In this document: piece by piece, positions 56,988-64,000 of the stretch
Layout: each line of letters starts with the position of its first letter
How positions within the stretch are numbered: the first letter of the stretch is position 1
Assembly (NCBI RefSeq): GCF_003151255.1
Contig: NZ_CP029481.1
Coordinates: forward strand, 2,542,001 to 2,606,000
From: Microvirga sp. 17 mud 1-3
GTDB taxonomy: Bacteria > Pseudomonadota > Alphaproteobacteria > Rhizobiales > Beijerinckiaceae
Reading direction: 5' to 3'
Length of the DNA stretch: 64,000 bases
Translations under genes and position numbers: made by a program
Notes under the pieces: model-generated
What the model was told of the DNA's origin: nothing
Seen by the model: only the letters and a program-made list of their open reading frames with translations
The model's database searches: none

Positions 56988-57476
56988 GGAAGCCTGCATC
57001 AAGGAGCGGTTCGGATCAAAGGCGCAACATTCATGCGCGCCCCGGGATGTCAAGGCGGAACGGTCATTTCTCGCCGCCAAGTTCGGTCGGCGGGGGATAG
57101 TGCTGGAGGTGCGGCCTCGCTCTCCTTTTCGGATCTTGGGTGTTCGCGGGAAGCACGATCCAGCCTTCCTCCCCACAAGGAGGAGGGAAATCCGTCGTGC
57201 CACCCCCGTCATTCCGGGGCCGCGCAGCGGAGCCTGGAACCCATAAACACCAGTGTCTCGGAATTGAGAGCCGCGAGAGCCGCTGCGTTCTATTCGTGAA
57301 GCTCAGCGGTTATGGGTTCCGGGCTCGCACCTGAAGGTGCGCCCCGGAATGACGACGGAGGTGCTTCTCCCCTCCTTTGTAGAGAGGCGAAAGGGCAGTG
57401 CCTCCTCCATCCTAGCCGGCCCGACCCCGGCCAAAAATCACCGCCGACATGCCCTCTGATTCTTGCAGAACAAAGC
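56988..57476. other. Repeat-rich gap between aspS and the WYL-like gene
   Basis: The gap holds a degraded CTCCTCCCC-type hairpin (about 57166-57188), the composite repeat at 57208-57353, and presumably the promoters of both genes. No gene seen. An in-frame extension of the WYL-like gene upstream is entirely repeat sequence, and is an artefact. Confidence 0.6.
57208..57353. repeat. Paired inverted palindromic repeat, locus B
   Basis: Unit 1 (57208-57246) reads GTCATTCCGGGGC ... GCCTGGAACCCATAA; unit 2 (57310-57353), inverted, reads TTATGGGTTCCGGG ... GCCCCGGAATGACGA. The spacer starts ACACCAG and ends CAGCGG, as in locus A read in reverse. The pair therefore duplicates locus A. Confidence 0.75.
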
Positions 57477-57863
57477 ATGAATCACCATATCCCGTCTATG
57501 ATTCCCGCTCACGTCACATCCCTGCTGAGGCCACCCCGGAACGCTCCCGTCGAGGAGCGGACGGAGGGTGCATGGCGCGTCTATCCCATGGAGGGCGCGC
57601 TGGAGCTTCACTATACGGATCAGGCCGGCAACCCGAGCCGGCGCTGGATCATCGCGCGCGAGCTGAAGGTCGGCCCCGGCAAGACTCTTCTCGGCGGAAT
57701 CGACATGGCCGACGATGGCTACAGGGGCTTCCGGGCCGACCGGATCGAGCGGCTTATCGATGCGGAGACCGGCCTCGTGGTGGACCGCAACATCATCGAC
57801 TGGCTGATCAAGCGCGCCGAACGTCAGGCCAAGGAACGGAAGAAAATCCAGGATCGGCCGTAA
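57477..57863 (+). CDS. Small WYL-like domain protein
   Basis: The 128-residue protein reads [25 protein letters not shown] and [19 protein letters not shown], closely patterned on the WYL domain (strand, then FRxDRI). WYL domains bind small ligands or nucleic acid and usually follow an HTH in transcription factors, but here no HTH is present; residues 1-40 are short and polar. A helical [19 protein letters not shown] tail follows. ATG 57477 is used because earlier in-frame codons lie in a repeat. rnd follows after 44 bases. Confidence 0.6.
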   Translation: MNHHIPSMIPAHVTSLLRPPRNAPVEERTEGAWRVYPMEGALELHYTDQAGNPSRRWIIARELKVGPGKTLLGGIDMADDGYRGFRADRIERLIDAETGLVVDRNIIDWLIKRAERQAKERKKIQDRP

Positions 57864-57907
57864 GTCGGGGGTCGCGAGATCGCCAAGCTTGGGCTAAAAC
57901 GGCCTTT

Positions 57908-59068
57908 ATGGACTTGATCTCTACGACAGACGCCCTCCGCCAGGCCTGCGAGCGCCTCGCCGCCCATCCGTTCGTGACCGTCGATACGGAATTCCTGCGC
58001 GAGACCACTTATTACCCCAGGCTCTGCCTGATCCAGATGGCTGGGCCCGATCCGGCCGACGCCGTGCTGGTCGACCCGCTGGCGCCCGACATGGACCTGG
58101 CGCCCTTCATGGCCCTCATGGCGGACCGGAATGTCGTGAAGGTCTTTCACTCGGCGCGCCAGGACCTGGAAATCGTCTGGAATCTCGGGCAGATCGTGCC
58201 CGAGCCCCTGTTCGACACCCAGGTGGCCGCCATGGTGTGCGGCTACGGTGATTCCGTATCCTACGAGCAGCTCGCCAACGACCTCGCCAAGGCGCGTATC
58301 GACAAGTCCTCCCGCTTCACCGACTGGTCCCGCCGCCCCCTGACGGACGCCCAGCTTACCTATGCGCTCTCGGATGTCACCCATCTGGTGAAAGTCTACG
58401 AGGCCCTGGCGGCCCAGCTTGAAAAGAACGGCCGGCTCGCCTGGCTCGACGAGGAGATGGCGATCCTCTCATCGCCCGAGACCTATCAGGCCGACCCGGA
58501 AAATGCCTGGAAACGCCTCGCCGGACGCCTGCGCAAGTCCAAGGAAGTGGCGGTGCTCATGGAGGTGGCGGCCTGGCGCGAGCGTGAGGCCCAGAGCCGC
58601 GACGTGCCGCGCGGGCGCATCCTGAAGGACGATGCCCTCATCGATCTCGCCGTATCGGCTCCCCGCAGCGTGGAAGCCCTGGGCCGCCTGCGCACCATTC
58701 CCAACGGTTTCGAGCGCTCCCGCACCGGGGCCGACATCCTGGAGGCGGTTTCCCGCGGCCTCGCCCGCGACCCCGCGACCGTGCCCATGCCCGAACGCAG
58801 CCGCGGCCGCGGCAATACGGGCGCCGTGGTCGACCTCCTGAAGGTGCTGCTCAAGGCGGTCGCCGAGGAGGAGGGCGTGGCCCCCAAGATCATCGCCACG
58901 GTGGACGACCTCGAGGCCATCGCCGAAAACGATATGGCGGATGTTACACCCCTGCACGGATGGCGTCGCGCCCTCTTCGGCGAGAAAGCCCTGGCGCTCA
59001 AGAACGGCCAGCTCGGCCTCGTGCTGGAGCGGGGGCGGGTGAAGATGCGGGAGATTTCAGCCCCGTAA
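57908..59068 (+). CDS. rnd: Rnd, ribonuclease D
   Basis: The 386-residue 3'-5' exoribonuclease matures tRNA 3' ends. The DEDD exonuclease residues are in [32 protein letters not shown] and [11 protein letters not shown]; one or more HRDC-like helical domains follow ([28 protein letters not shown]). The long frame in phase begins at 57449, but the ATG at 57908 is the proper start. It follows the WYL-like gene in the same direction and may be cotranscribed. Confidence 0.94.
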   Translation: MDLISTTDALRQACERLAAHPFVTVDTEFLRETTYYPRLCLIQMAGPDPADAVLVDPLAPDMDLAPFMALMADRNVVKVFHSARQDLEIVWNLGQIVPEPLFDTQVAAMVCGYGDSVSYEQLANDLAKARIDKSSRFTDWSRRPLTDAQLTYALSDVTHLVKVYEALAAQLEKNGRLAWLDEEMAILSSPETYQADPENAWKRLAGRLRKSKEVAVLMEVAAWREREAQSRDVPRGRILKDDALIDLAVSAPRSVEALGRLRTIPNGFERSRTGADILEAVSRGLARDPATVPMPERSRGRGNTGAVVDLLKVLLKAVAEEEGVAPKIIATVDDLEAIAENDMADVTPLHGWRRALFGEKALALKNGQLGLVLERGRVKMREISAP

Positions 59069-59132
59069 TAAATTTTTTGATACTTCGTTGCAGTAACATT
59101 ACGGTGTGAGGGACTTATGAGGTCGCTCGCCC

Positions 59133-59762
59133 GTGATATTCTTTGCCCGCATCTTCATGGCTACTCTTGCCATGACCACCCTCCCCTCTGCGGTTTTCTC
59201 GGCCGATAAGTTCCACCAGCGCTTCAGGAGTGAGGCGATCGCGCTTTTCCATGAAGCGCTTGCGGACTACGGCGGAAGGTACGAGCAATGCGAGCTTCCC
59301 CGAGAGTGGCAGGAAACGGGTATATCGTCGTCCGATCTGCGGAGGTACTTGGGAGAACGGCCAAAGAGAAGCCTATCGGCCCCGTACCTCACAATCAAAC
59401 CGGCCGACGTTCTGGACCCTAAAGGCGAAAAGCCGGAAGCTTTCTGCAGCGAAGAGGAGGCCGATGCCAGGAGCCAGGCTTTTGTGAAGTCCTATCAGGG
59501 CGCTGCTGGAATAGGAGAAAAGAAGCCGAACGGCCCTCACCTCCTCACCACGTTGCGACGCATTACGTTGGGTTTTCCCGTTTTCAACTCCCGCTTCACG
59601 CGCGCCGTCATTTTCAGGACAAGGAGCGAGTTGAGCATGGTGTCTCCGCGTAATGCCAGTGCCCTACGACCTCTGCCCGAACTTACGGTATGGATCGAGA
59701 TCTATCGCAAGAACAAGGGCAAGTGGGACTTGCACGCGTACCATCTCTTGGGAATCACTTGA
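59133..59762 (+). CDS. Secreted orphan protein of unknown function, lower GC
   Basis: The 209-residue protein has a signal peptide (FFARIFMATLAMTTLPSAVFSA) and no family I can name. The mature part is helical at first (FHQRFRSEAIALFHEALADYGG), with two cysteines (EQCELP and AFCSEEE) and a beta-rich C-terminus (LTVWIEIYRKNKGKWDLHAYHLLG). Its base composition is visibly less GC-rich than its neighbours, and an AT-rich stretch (TAATAAATTTTTTGATAC) lies just upstream, so it may be acquired. The start is GTG at 59133 or ATG at 59157. Confidence 0.6.
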   Translation: MIFFARIFMATLAMTTLPSAVFSADKFHQRFRSEAIALFHEALADYGGRYEQCELPREWQETGISSSDLRRYLGERPKRSLSAPYLTIKPADVLDPKGEKPEAFCSEEEADARSQAFVKSYQGAAGIGEKKPNGPHLLTTLRRITLGFPVFNSRFTRAVIFRTRSELSMVSPRNASALRPLPELTVWIEIYRKNKGKWDLHAYHLLGIT

Positions 59763-59843
59763 ATCGGCATATGCCTCATGGATGGCGGTCGCGCAGTCCA
59801 GCCTTAAGGATGAGTGACGATACCGCCATAACATCGGTCCAAA

Positions 59844-60383
59844 TTAGACCAGACCTTTGAGGCGCAGGAGACCAAGGGCCGCAACCGTTGCGGCGTCCTT
59901 GATTGTGCCGTTCGCGATCATCGACAGCACCTCGTCGAGCGGAAAGGCCCGGCTGATCATGTCCTGCTCGGTCGCCTCCCGGCATGTCTCGCCCTGCGTG
60001 AGGCCCTGGGCCAGGTAGATATGGAAGCCCTGTTCGGAATACCCGTAGCATTCGAAGAGATGCCCCACATGCCGCATGGTCGCGGCCGTCAGGCCCGTTT
60101 CCTCGCGCAGCTCGGCACGGGCGAGATCCTCCGGATCCGTGTCGGGAGCGCCTTCCCATGACCCTTGCGGCAGCTCCCAGTACCTTCCTTTAACCGGATA
60201 CCGGAACTGCTCGACGAGATGGACAAGACCGTTCTCGATGGGAGCGATGACGGCGAAATCCGTTTTCTCGACGACGCCGTAGATGCCGGGCGTCCCATCC
60301 TGTCGGACGATGGCGTCCTCGCGGACCCGCATCCAGCGGTTCTCGTAGACGATCCGCGTCGCAGTGGTCTCGATGTCCGGCAC
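59844..60383 (-). CDS. Nudix hydrolase
   Basis: The 179-residue enzyme has the Nudix-box-like segment GSWEGAPDTDPEDLARAELREETGL, where the C-terminal half fits GxxxxxExxxxxxxREUxEExGU but the first half is expanded, as in a subgroup of ADP-ribose-pyrophosphatase-like Nudix proteins. Flanking strands are VVEKTDFAVIAPIENGLVHLVEQFR and YWELPQG. It hydrolyses a nucleoside diphosphate linked to X; the substrate is not known. It stands alone between the lower-GC orphan gene and the 2OG oxygenase gene. Confidence 0.88.
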   Translation of the reverse strand: MPDIETTATRIVYENRWMRVREDAIVRQDGTPGIYGVVEKTDFAVIAPIENGLVHLVEQFRYPVKGRYWELPQGSWEGAPDTDPEDLARAELREETGLTAATMRHVGHLFECYGYSEQGFHIYLAQGLTQGETCREATEQDMISRAFPLDEVLSMIANGTIKDAATVAALGLLRLKGLV

Positions 60384-60437
60384 GATGTGCCTCCCATCCT
60401 GGTTCGTTCAGGATAAAATCCTGCCCCGACAAAGACT

Positions 60438-60459
60438 TGGCCGGGACGATGCCCGGCCA
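60438..60459 (-). terminator. Stem-loop after the oxygenase gene
   Basis: TGGCCGGG (60438-60445) pairs with CCCGGCCA (60452-60459). On the minus strand AAGTCTTTGTC follows, with a weak T run. It lies 32 bases after the oxygenase stop. Confidence 0.5.
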
Positions 60460-60491
60460 TGCCTGTCTCTCGAACTCGACTTGTCGGGTTC

Positions 60492-61115
60492 TTACCGCCC
60501 GAAGATCCCCTTGAAGAACTGGGCGATCTTGTTGTGCTTCTTCTTGCGGTCCACGTCGGCCTGGCTCTTGACCCAGGCGATCTGGACTACCCGGCGCTCG
60601 CCCACGAAGGGCCGGTGGCCGTGCCAGGAATTGTCGGAGCGCAGGAACGCGAACATGGTGCCCATGGTCGGCGGGACTTCCATGGCGTAGGGCTCGAAGT
60701 TCTGGCCGTCGTAGAGCACCCGCAGGCGGCCGCCGTCGCCCTGGTTCCAGTCGTCGTTCATGTAGACGAGCATGGTCATGACCTTGGAGGGGCCGTCCGT
60801 ATGGATCGCGCCGTATTTCGGCTGCGAGCGCTTCATGATGGTGGTGAGGCGCGGATACTGGTGCAGATCCACGCCGAACTTCTTGGACAGTTCCTCGGTC
60901 AGCTCCGGGCCTTCCAGCTCTTCGATCAGGGTCTTGAAGCGGCCGTGAAGCTTTACCTCGTCCACCGTGAGGTAGCCGGGCTTCTCGATGTCCGGGAAGT
61001 CGCGCCGAAGGTCGTCGATGACGTCCGCCTTGAGAATGTTCTCCGTCAGCAGGAAGTCGTAAGGATCCTTGGATGTCTTGGCATTGCGGACGGCATTCAG
61101 ATCGATTGTTTGCAT
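60492..61115 (-). CDS. 2-oxoglutarate/Fe(II)-dependent oxygenase
   Basis: The 207-residue enzyme has the iron-binding HxD (IHTDGPSKVM) and distal His with Arg (SWHGHRPFVGERRVVQIAW) of the double-stranded beta-helix oxygenases, with GGRLRVLYDGQNFEPYAMEVPPTMGTMFAF between. Closest in look to prolyl-hydroxylase-type 2OG enzymes; the target is unknown. The start ATG 61115 follows GGGAG; the longer frame to 61211 is unsupported. It lies downstream of ppx, separated by ~90 bases. Confidence 0.88.
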   Translation of the reverse strand: MQTIDLNAVRNAKTSKDPYDFLLTENILKADVIDDLRRDFPDIEKPGYLTVDEVKLHGRFKTLIEELEGPELTEELSKKFGVDLHQYPRLTTIMKRSQPKYGAIHTDGPSKVMTMLVYMNDDWNQGDGGRLRVLYDGQNFEPYAMEVPPTMGTMFAFLRSDNSWHGHRPFVGERRVVQIAWVKSQADVDRKKKHNKIAQFFKGIFGR

Positions 61116-61207
61116 GGAGGACTCCCTGGCCACGAAGCCCGATTTTCTACCCCAGTTAGAATAAAACGTCACCTCCCGCCCGGAAATCCGCCTCCCGGGG
61201 CGGGCCG

Positions 61208-62731
61208 TCACAGGATCTCGATGACCGGCTCCATGTTGAGGAGCTTCGCCAGGGCCTTGACCCGGCCCACCAGGCGCTCGTTGGCGAGGTCCGCCCGGTG
61301 GCCGGGCAGTTGCAGCACGACGCTCCGCCCCCGGGCGACCAGCGGGGTCTGCGGCAGGACGCCTTCCATCGCGACCGAAACCGGATAGGCCACCCGCATC
61401 ATGGCGGCGAGCAGGCGGGCCCGCTCCATGAGCCTAGGCCCTGCGAGCGCGACGATCCGCGAGCCAACCTTGTCGGGCGAGAGCCCCTCGTGGCGGAAGA
61501 AGATCGACAGCGCCAGATAGGCTCGTCCCGGATGGTCGAGGCCCACGAAGGCGCCGTAGGCGATGAGGTTGAGGCTCTGCTCGCCCCGGTAGTCTGGATG
61601 GGCCCGCCAGCCGATATCGGCGAGCAGGCAGCCCGCATGGCGCAGGCGCTGTTCGTATTCGGTCTCCGGCAGTCCGACGGAATCGATGAAGCGGCTCGTC
61701 CACTCCCACAGCTCAACCCCGTGACGGGGCGAGCGGGAGCGCAGGAGGTTGAGGTCCCCCGCGGCCCGCAGGAGCGGGTCGAACTGGCGCTTCTCATCGT
61801 CGAGCTTGTCGTAGAGCAGACCTTCGCGGACGCCGAGCGCCGAGATGGCGATTTCCCGCGGGGCACCGAGGCGGATGATCTCCTCCAGCAAAATCGCCCC
61901 GTAGGCCAGGAGCGGCCGGCGCGCTTCGGAGACGCTCTCGATATCCTTGAGGGTCTTCGCGTCGGCTTCCTCGATCAGATGGAGGAAATCCATGCTGTCC
62001 CGCGGATCGACGATGTAGTTGTGCATCACGTGGAGTGGGTAATCGGTCACGGCCTGATGCAGCCGGGCCAGGGCGCGCCAGGTTCCGCCCACCGCATAGA
62101 AGGTGCGGCCCTGGAGGCTTTCGAGCTGTCCGGCCGCCCGCTCCAGGGAGGAGCGAACGATCTTCTGGGCCTTCTTGGTGGAGCCGCCGCTCAGGTCCTG
62201 AAGGGCGAGGCCGCCGAGGCGCATGGTGACCCCCTCGCCGACCTGGTTCCCCTTCACGTCCACGAGTTCGAGACTGCCGCCGCCCATGTCGCCCACGACA
62301 CCGTCCGGCCTGTAAAAGCCCGATACCACCCCATAGGCCGAGAACTGCGCCTCCCTGGCGCCCGACAGAAGCTCGATCGAACAACCACAGGCGCGCTCCG
62401 CCGCCTCGAGAAAAGCGGGGCCGTTGGAGGCATCGCGCGCCGCGGCCGTGGCGAGCACGTAGATGTCCGACACGTCCATGGTGTCGCACAGCACCCGGAA
62501 GCGGGCGAGCGCGCGCAGGGCGCGCTCCACCGCGTCCTCGTCGAGCTTTCCGGTAGTGGCCACGTGGCGGCCGAGGCCGCAGAGCACCTTCTCATTGTAA
62601 ATCGGCGTCGGCGCCCGGGACACGCCCTCATAGGCGACGAGACGGACCGAGTTCGATCCGATGTCGATGATGGCGACGGGGCGGCCGATCTTGAGCCGCC
62701 CCTGCGCCTCGCTGCGCTCGACGAGCACCAT
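61208..62731 (-). CDS. ppx: Ppx/GppA family exopolyphosphatase
   Basis: The 507-residue protein of the sugar kinase/Hsp70/actin superfamily has the phosphate loops VAIIDIGSNSVRLVAYE and VVGDMGGGSLELVDVKG, with VLATAAARDASNG and GAREAQFSAYG of the Ppx/GppA group. A C-terminal HD-like region follows (~310-507). It degrades polyphosphate or ppGpp-related nucleotides (pppGpp). ATG 62731 starts two bases after the ppk stop, so the genes form a ppk-ppx unit. The longer frame to 63514 runs inside ppk and is not real. Confidence 0.93.
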   Translation of the reverse strand: MVLVERSEAQGRLKIGRPVAIIDIGSNSVRLVAYEGVSRAPTPIYNEKVLCGLGRHVATTGKLDEDAVERALRALARFRVLCDTMDVSDIYVLATAAARDASNGPAFLEAAERACGCSIELLSGAREAQFSAYGVVSGFYRPDGVVGDMGGGSLELVDVKGNQVGEGVTMRLGGLALQDLSGGSTKKAQKIVRSSLERAAGQLESLQGRTFYAVGGTWRALARLHQAVTDYPLHVMHNYIVDPRDSMDFLHLIEEADAKTLKDIESVSEARRPLLAYGAILLEEIIRLGAPREIAISALGVREGLLYDKLDDEKRQFDPLLRAAGDLNLLRSRSPRHGVELWEWTSRFIDSVGLPETEYEQRLRHAGCLLADIGWRAHPDYRGEQSLNLIAYGAFVGLDHPGRAYLALSIFFRHEGLSPDKVGSRIVALAGPRLMERARLLAAMMRVAYPVSVAMEGVLPQTPLVARGRSVVLQLPGHRADLANERLVGRVKALAKLLNMEPVIEIL

Positions 62732-62733
62732 CG

Positions 62734-64000
62734 TCAGCGCAATCCGCGCTTGGCGAGCGCCTTGGGGCTCGACGTTTTCAGGGATTTGCCCCGGCCGGAC
62801 AGACTGGGATTCGTCATGAAATACCTGTGAGCATTGAACGGCTCCTCGCCTTTGGCGGGGACGATCCGCCGGCTCGTGCCGTCGGAGAGCACCATCCAGC
62901 TCTGCTCGTTGTCGAGGAGGTTGGCGAGCATGATCTGGTCGAGAACCTGCTGATGGACCGTCGGGTTGAGGATCGGCAGGAGCGCCTCGACCCGGCGGTC
63001 GAGATTGCGCGGCATGAGATCCGCCGACGAGATGTAGACATGCGCCTTCGGGTTCGGCAGCCCCTGCCCGTTGCCGAAAGCATAGATCCGCGTGTGCTCC
63101 AAGAACCGGCCGACGATGGACTTGACCCGGATATTCTCGGACAGGCCCTTGATGCCGGGACGCAGGCAGCAGATGCCCCGCACGATGAGGTCGATCTGCA
63201 CGCCCGCCGCGCTCGCGTCGTAGAGCGCGTCGATGATGACGGGATCGACCAGGGAGTTGCACTTGCCCCAGATCGAAGCCGGGCGCCCCGCCTTCGCGTG
63301 GGCGATCTCCTCGCCGATATGCTGGAGAAGCCGCTGCTTCAGGTTGATCGGCGACACCGCCATGCGTTCCAGCTCCGCCGGCTCCGCATAACCGGTGACG
63401 AAGTTGAAGATGCGCGACACGTCGCGCCCGATCACCGGATCGGCCGTGAAGAACGAGAGGTCCGTGTAGATGCGGGCCGTGATTGGGTGATAGTTGCCCG
63501 TTCCCACATGGCAATAGGTGATGAGCTGGCCACCCTCGCGCCGCACCACCATGGACAGCTTGGCGTGGGTCTTCAGCTCGATGAAGCCGAACACCACCTG
63601 GGCGCCGGCGCGCTCCAGGTCCCGCGCCCAGCGGATATTGGCCTCCTCATCGAAGCGCGCCTTCAGCTCGACCAGAGCCGTGACGGACTTACCGGCCTCC
63701 GCGGCCTCGGCGAGCGCGGCCACGATGGGGGAGTTCGACGAGGTGCGGTAGAGGGTCTGCTTGATGGCCACCACGTTCGGATCCCGCGCCGCCTGGTGAA
63801 GGAACTGCACCACCGCGTCGAAGGATTCGTAAGGGTGGTGGACGATGATGTCCTTCTCGCGGATCGCCGCGAAGCAATCCCCGCTATGCTCGCGGATGCG
63901 CTCGGGAAAGCGCGGGTTGTAGGGTTTGAACTTGAGATCCGGCCGATCGAGGCTCACGAGCTGGGACAGGTCGTTGAGGCCAAGCATCCCTTCCACGACG
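62734..64000 (-). CDS. ppk1: Ppk, polyphosphate kinase 1 (5' end cut by window)
   Basis: This is the C-terminal ~420 residues of polyphosphate kinase, which makes polyphosphate from ATP. The frame is open to the window edge. Visible features include [53 protein letters not shown] with the autophosphorylated His region, [11 protein letters not shown], and [13 protein letters not shown]. The C-terminal tail is basic ([23 protein letters not shown]). The stop precedes ppx by two bases. Confidence 0.96.
   Translation of the reverse strand, partial: VVEGMLGLNDLSQLVSLDRPDLKFKPYNPRFPERIREHSGDCFAAIREKDIIVHHPYESFDAVVQFLHQAARDPNVVAIKQTLYRTSSNSPIVAALAEAAEAGKSVTALVELKARFDEEANIRWARDLERAGAQVVFGFIELKTHAKLSMVVRREGGQLITYCHVGTGNYHPITARIYTDLSFFTADPVIGRDVSRIFNFVTGYAEPAELERMAVSPINLKQRLLQHIGEEIAHAKAGRPASIWGKCNSLVDPVIIDALYDASAAGVQIDLIVRGICCLRPGIKGLSENIRVKSIVGRFLEHTRIYAFGNGQGLPNPKAHVYISSADLMPRNLDRRVEALLPILNPTVHQQVLDQIMLANLLDNEQSWMVLSDGTSRRIVPAKGEEPFNAHRYFMTNPSLSGRGKSLKTSSPKALAKRGLR

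Noticed and set aside
57312..57476. N-terminal extension of the WYL-like gene
   Set aside because: The extra residues are translated from the dispersed palindromic repeat, so the ATG at 57477 is preferred.
1..64000. tRNA, rRNA, CRISPR arrays, insertion sequences and riboswitches
   Set aside because: I looked for CCA-type acceptor ends, regularly spaced repeats, transposase motifs and known leader motifs and saw none that I could support; a dedicated scan with tRNAscan-SE and Rfam models could still find one.

Overview
The window is a GC-rich, gene-dense chromosomal segment of an alphaproteobacterium, most likely order Rhizobiales and perhaps a Methylobacteriaceae/Microvirga-like organism. 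The evidence is the conserved order dgt-argS-SPOR-nagZ-scpA-scpB-tatABC-serS-surE-pcm-nlpD-like, the yajC-secD-secF-Mth938 order, a porin-type cysteine signature in a small protein, and palindromic intergenic repeats typical of Rhizobiales. The genus call is inference. I see no rRNA, tRNA, CRISPR array, insertion sequence or prophage.

Layout. 1-3.2 kb: the end of a glutathione S-transferase gene, a repeat-bearing gap, a secreted RTX/M10-type protein whose zinc site is degenerate, and a small secreted protein. 3.2-12.0 kb: a histidine-utilisation region, with the repressor gene hutC divergent from hutI-hutH-hutU-hutD, followed by a NitT/TauT-type ABC transporter. A HutC-like operator lies in front of both hutI and the transporter. 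12.3-16.4 kb: a chemoreceptor, GAF and VOC proteins, and several small envelope proteins. 16.6-23.8 kb: ilvD, an Lrp/AsnC regulator divergent from a DMT exporter, a cysteine-rich copper-storage-like protein, an AraC regulator, a DUF6790 membrane protein, a basic secreted protein and a DUF1127 mini-protein. 23.8-31.7 kb: an SDR oxidoreductase, trmFO, a ClC channel, and the block yajC-secD-secF-Mth938 (NDUFAF3-like)-squalene-synthase-like (NDUFAF6-like).

31.9-47.4 kb: a DUF815 AAA protein, then a long minus-strand housekeeping block running from dgt to an NlpD-like amidase activator. It covers dNTP control, arginyl- and seryl-tRNA charging, cell-wall recycling, chromosome condensation (ScpAB), Tat export, SurE/Pcm repair and cell separation. 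An orphan ABC ATPase is inserted between scpB and tatA. 47.4-50.2 kb: erpA, a 621-622-residue secreted protein of unknown function, and a repeat-rich gap. 50.2-57.0 kb: malic enzyme maeB, a CatB-like acetyltransferase, and aspS translationally coupled to a glycosyltransferase and an acyltransferase. 57.0-64.0 kb: a second repeat-rich gap, a WYL-like small protein, ribonuclease D, a lower-GC secreted orphan, a Nudix hydrolase, a 2OG-Fe(II) oxygenase, and ppx behind a ppk gene cut by the window end.

Most of the window is core metabolism and I found no clearly new multi-gene system. The observations most worth following are the HutC-linked NitT/TauT transporter, the complex-I-assembly-factor-like pair behind secDF, the orphan ATPase in the scp-tat block, the M10-like protein that has lost zinc ligands, and the composite repeat present at two loci.
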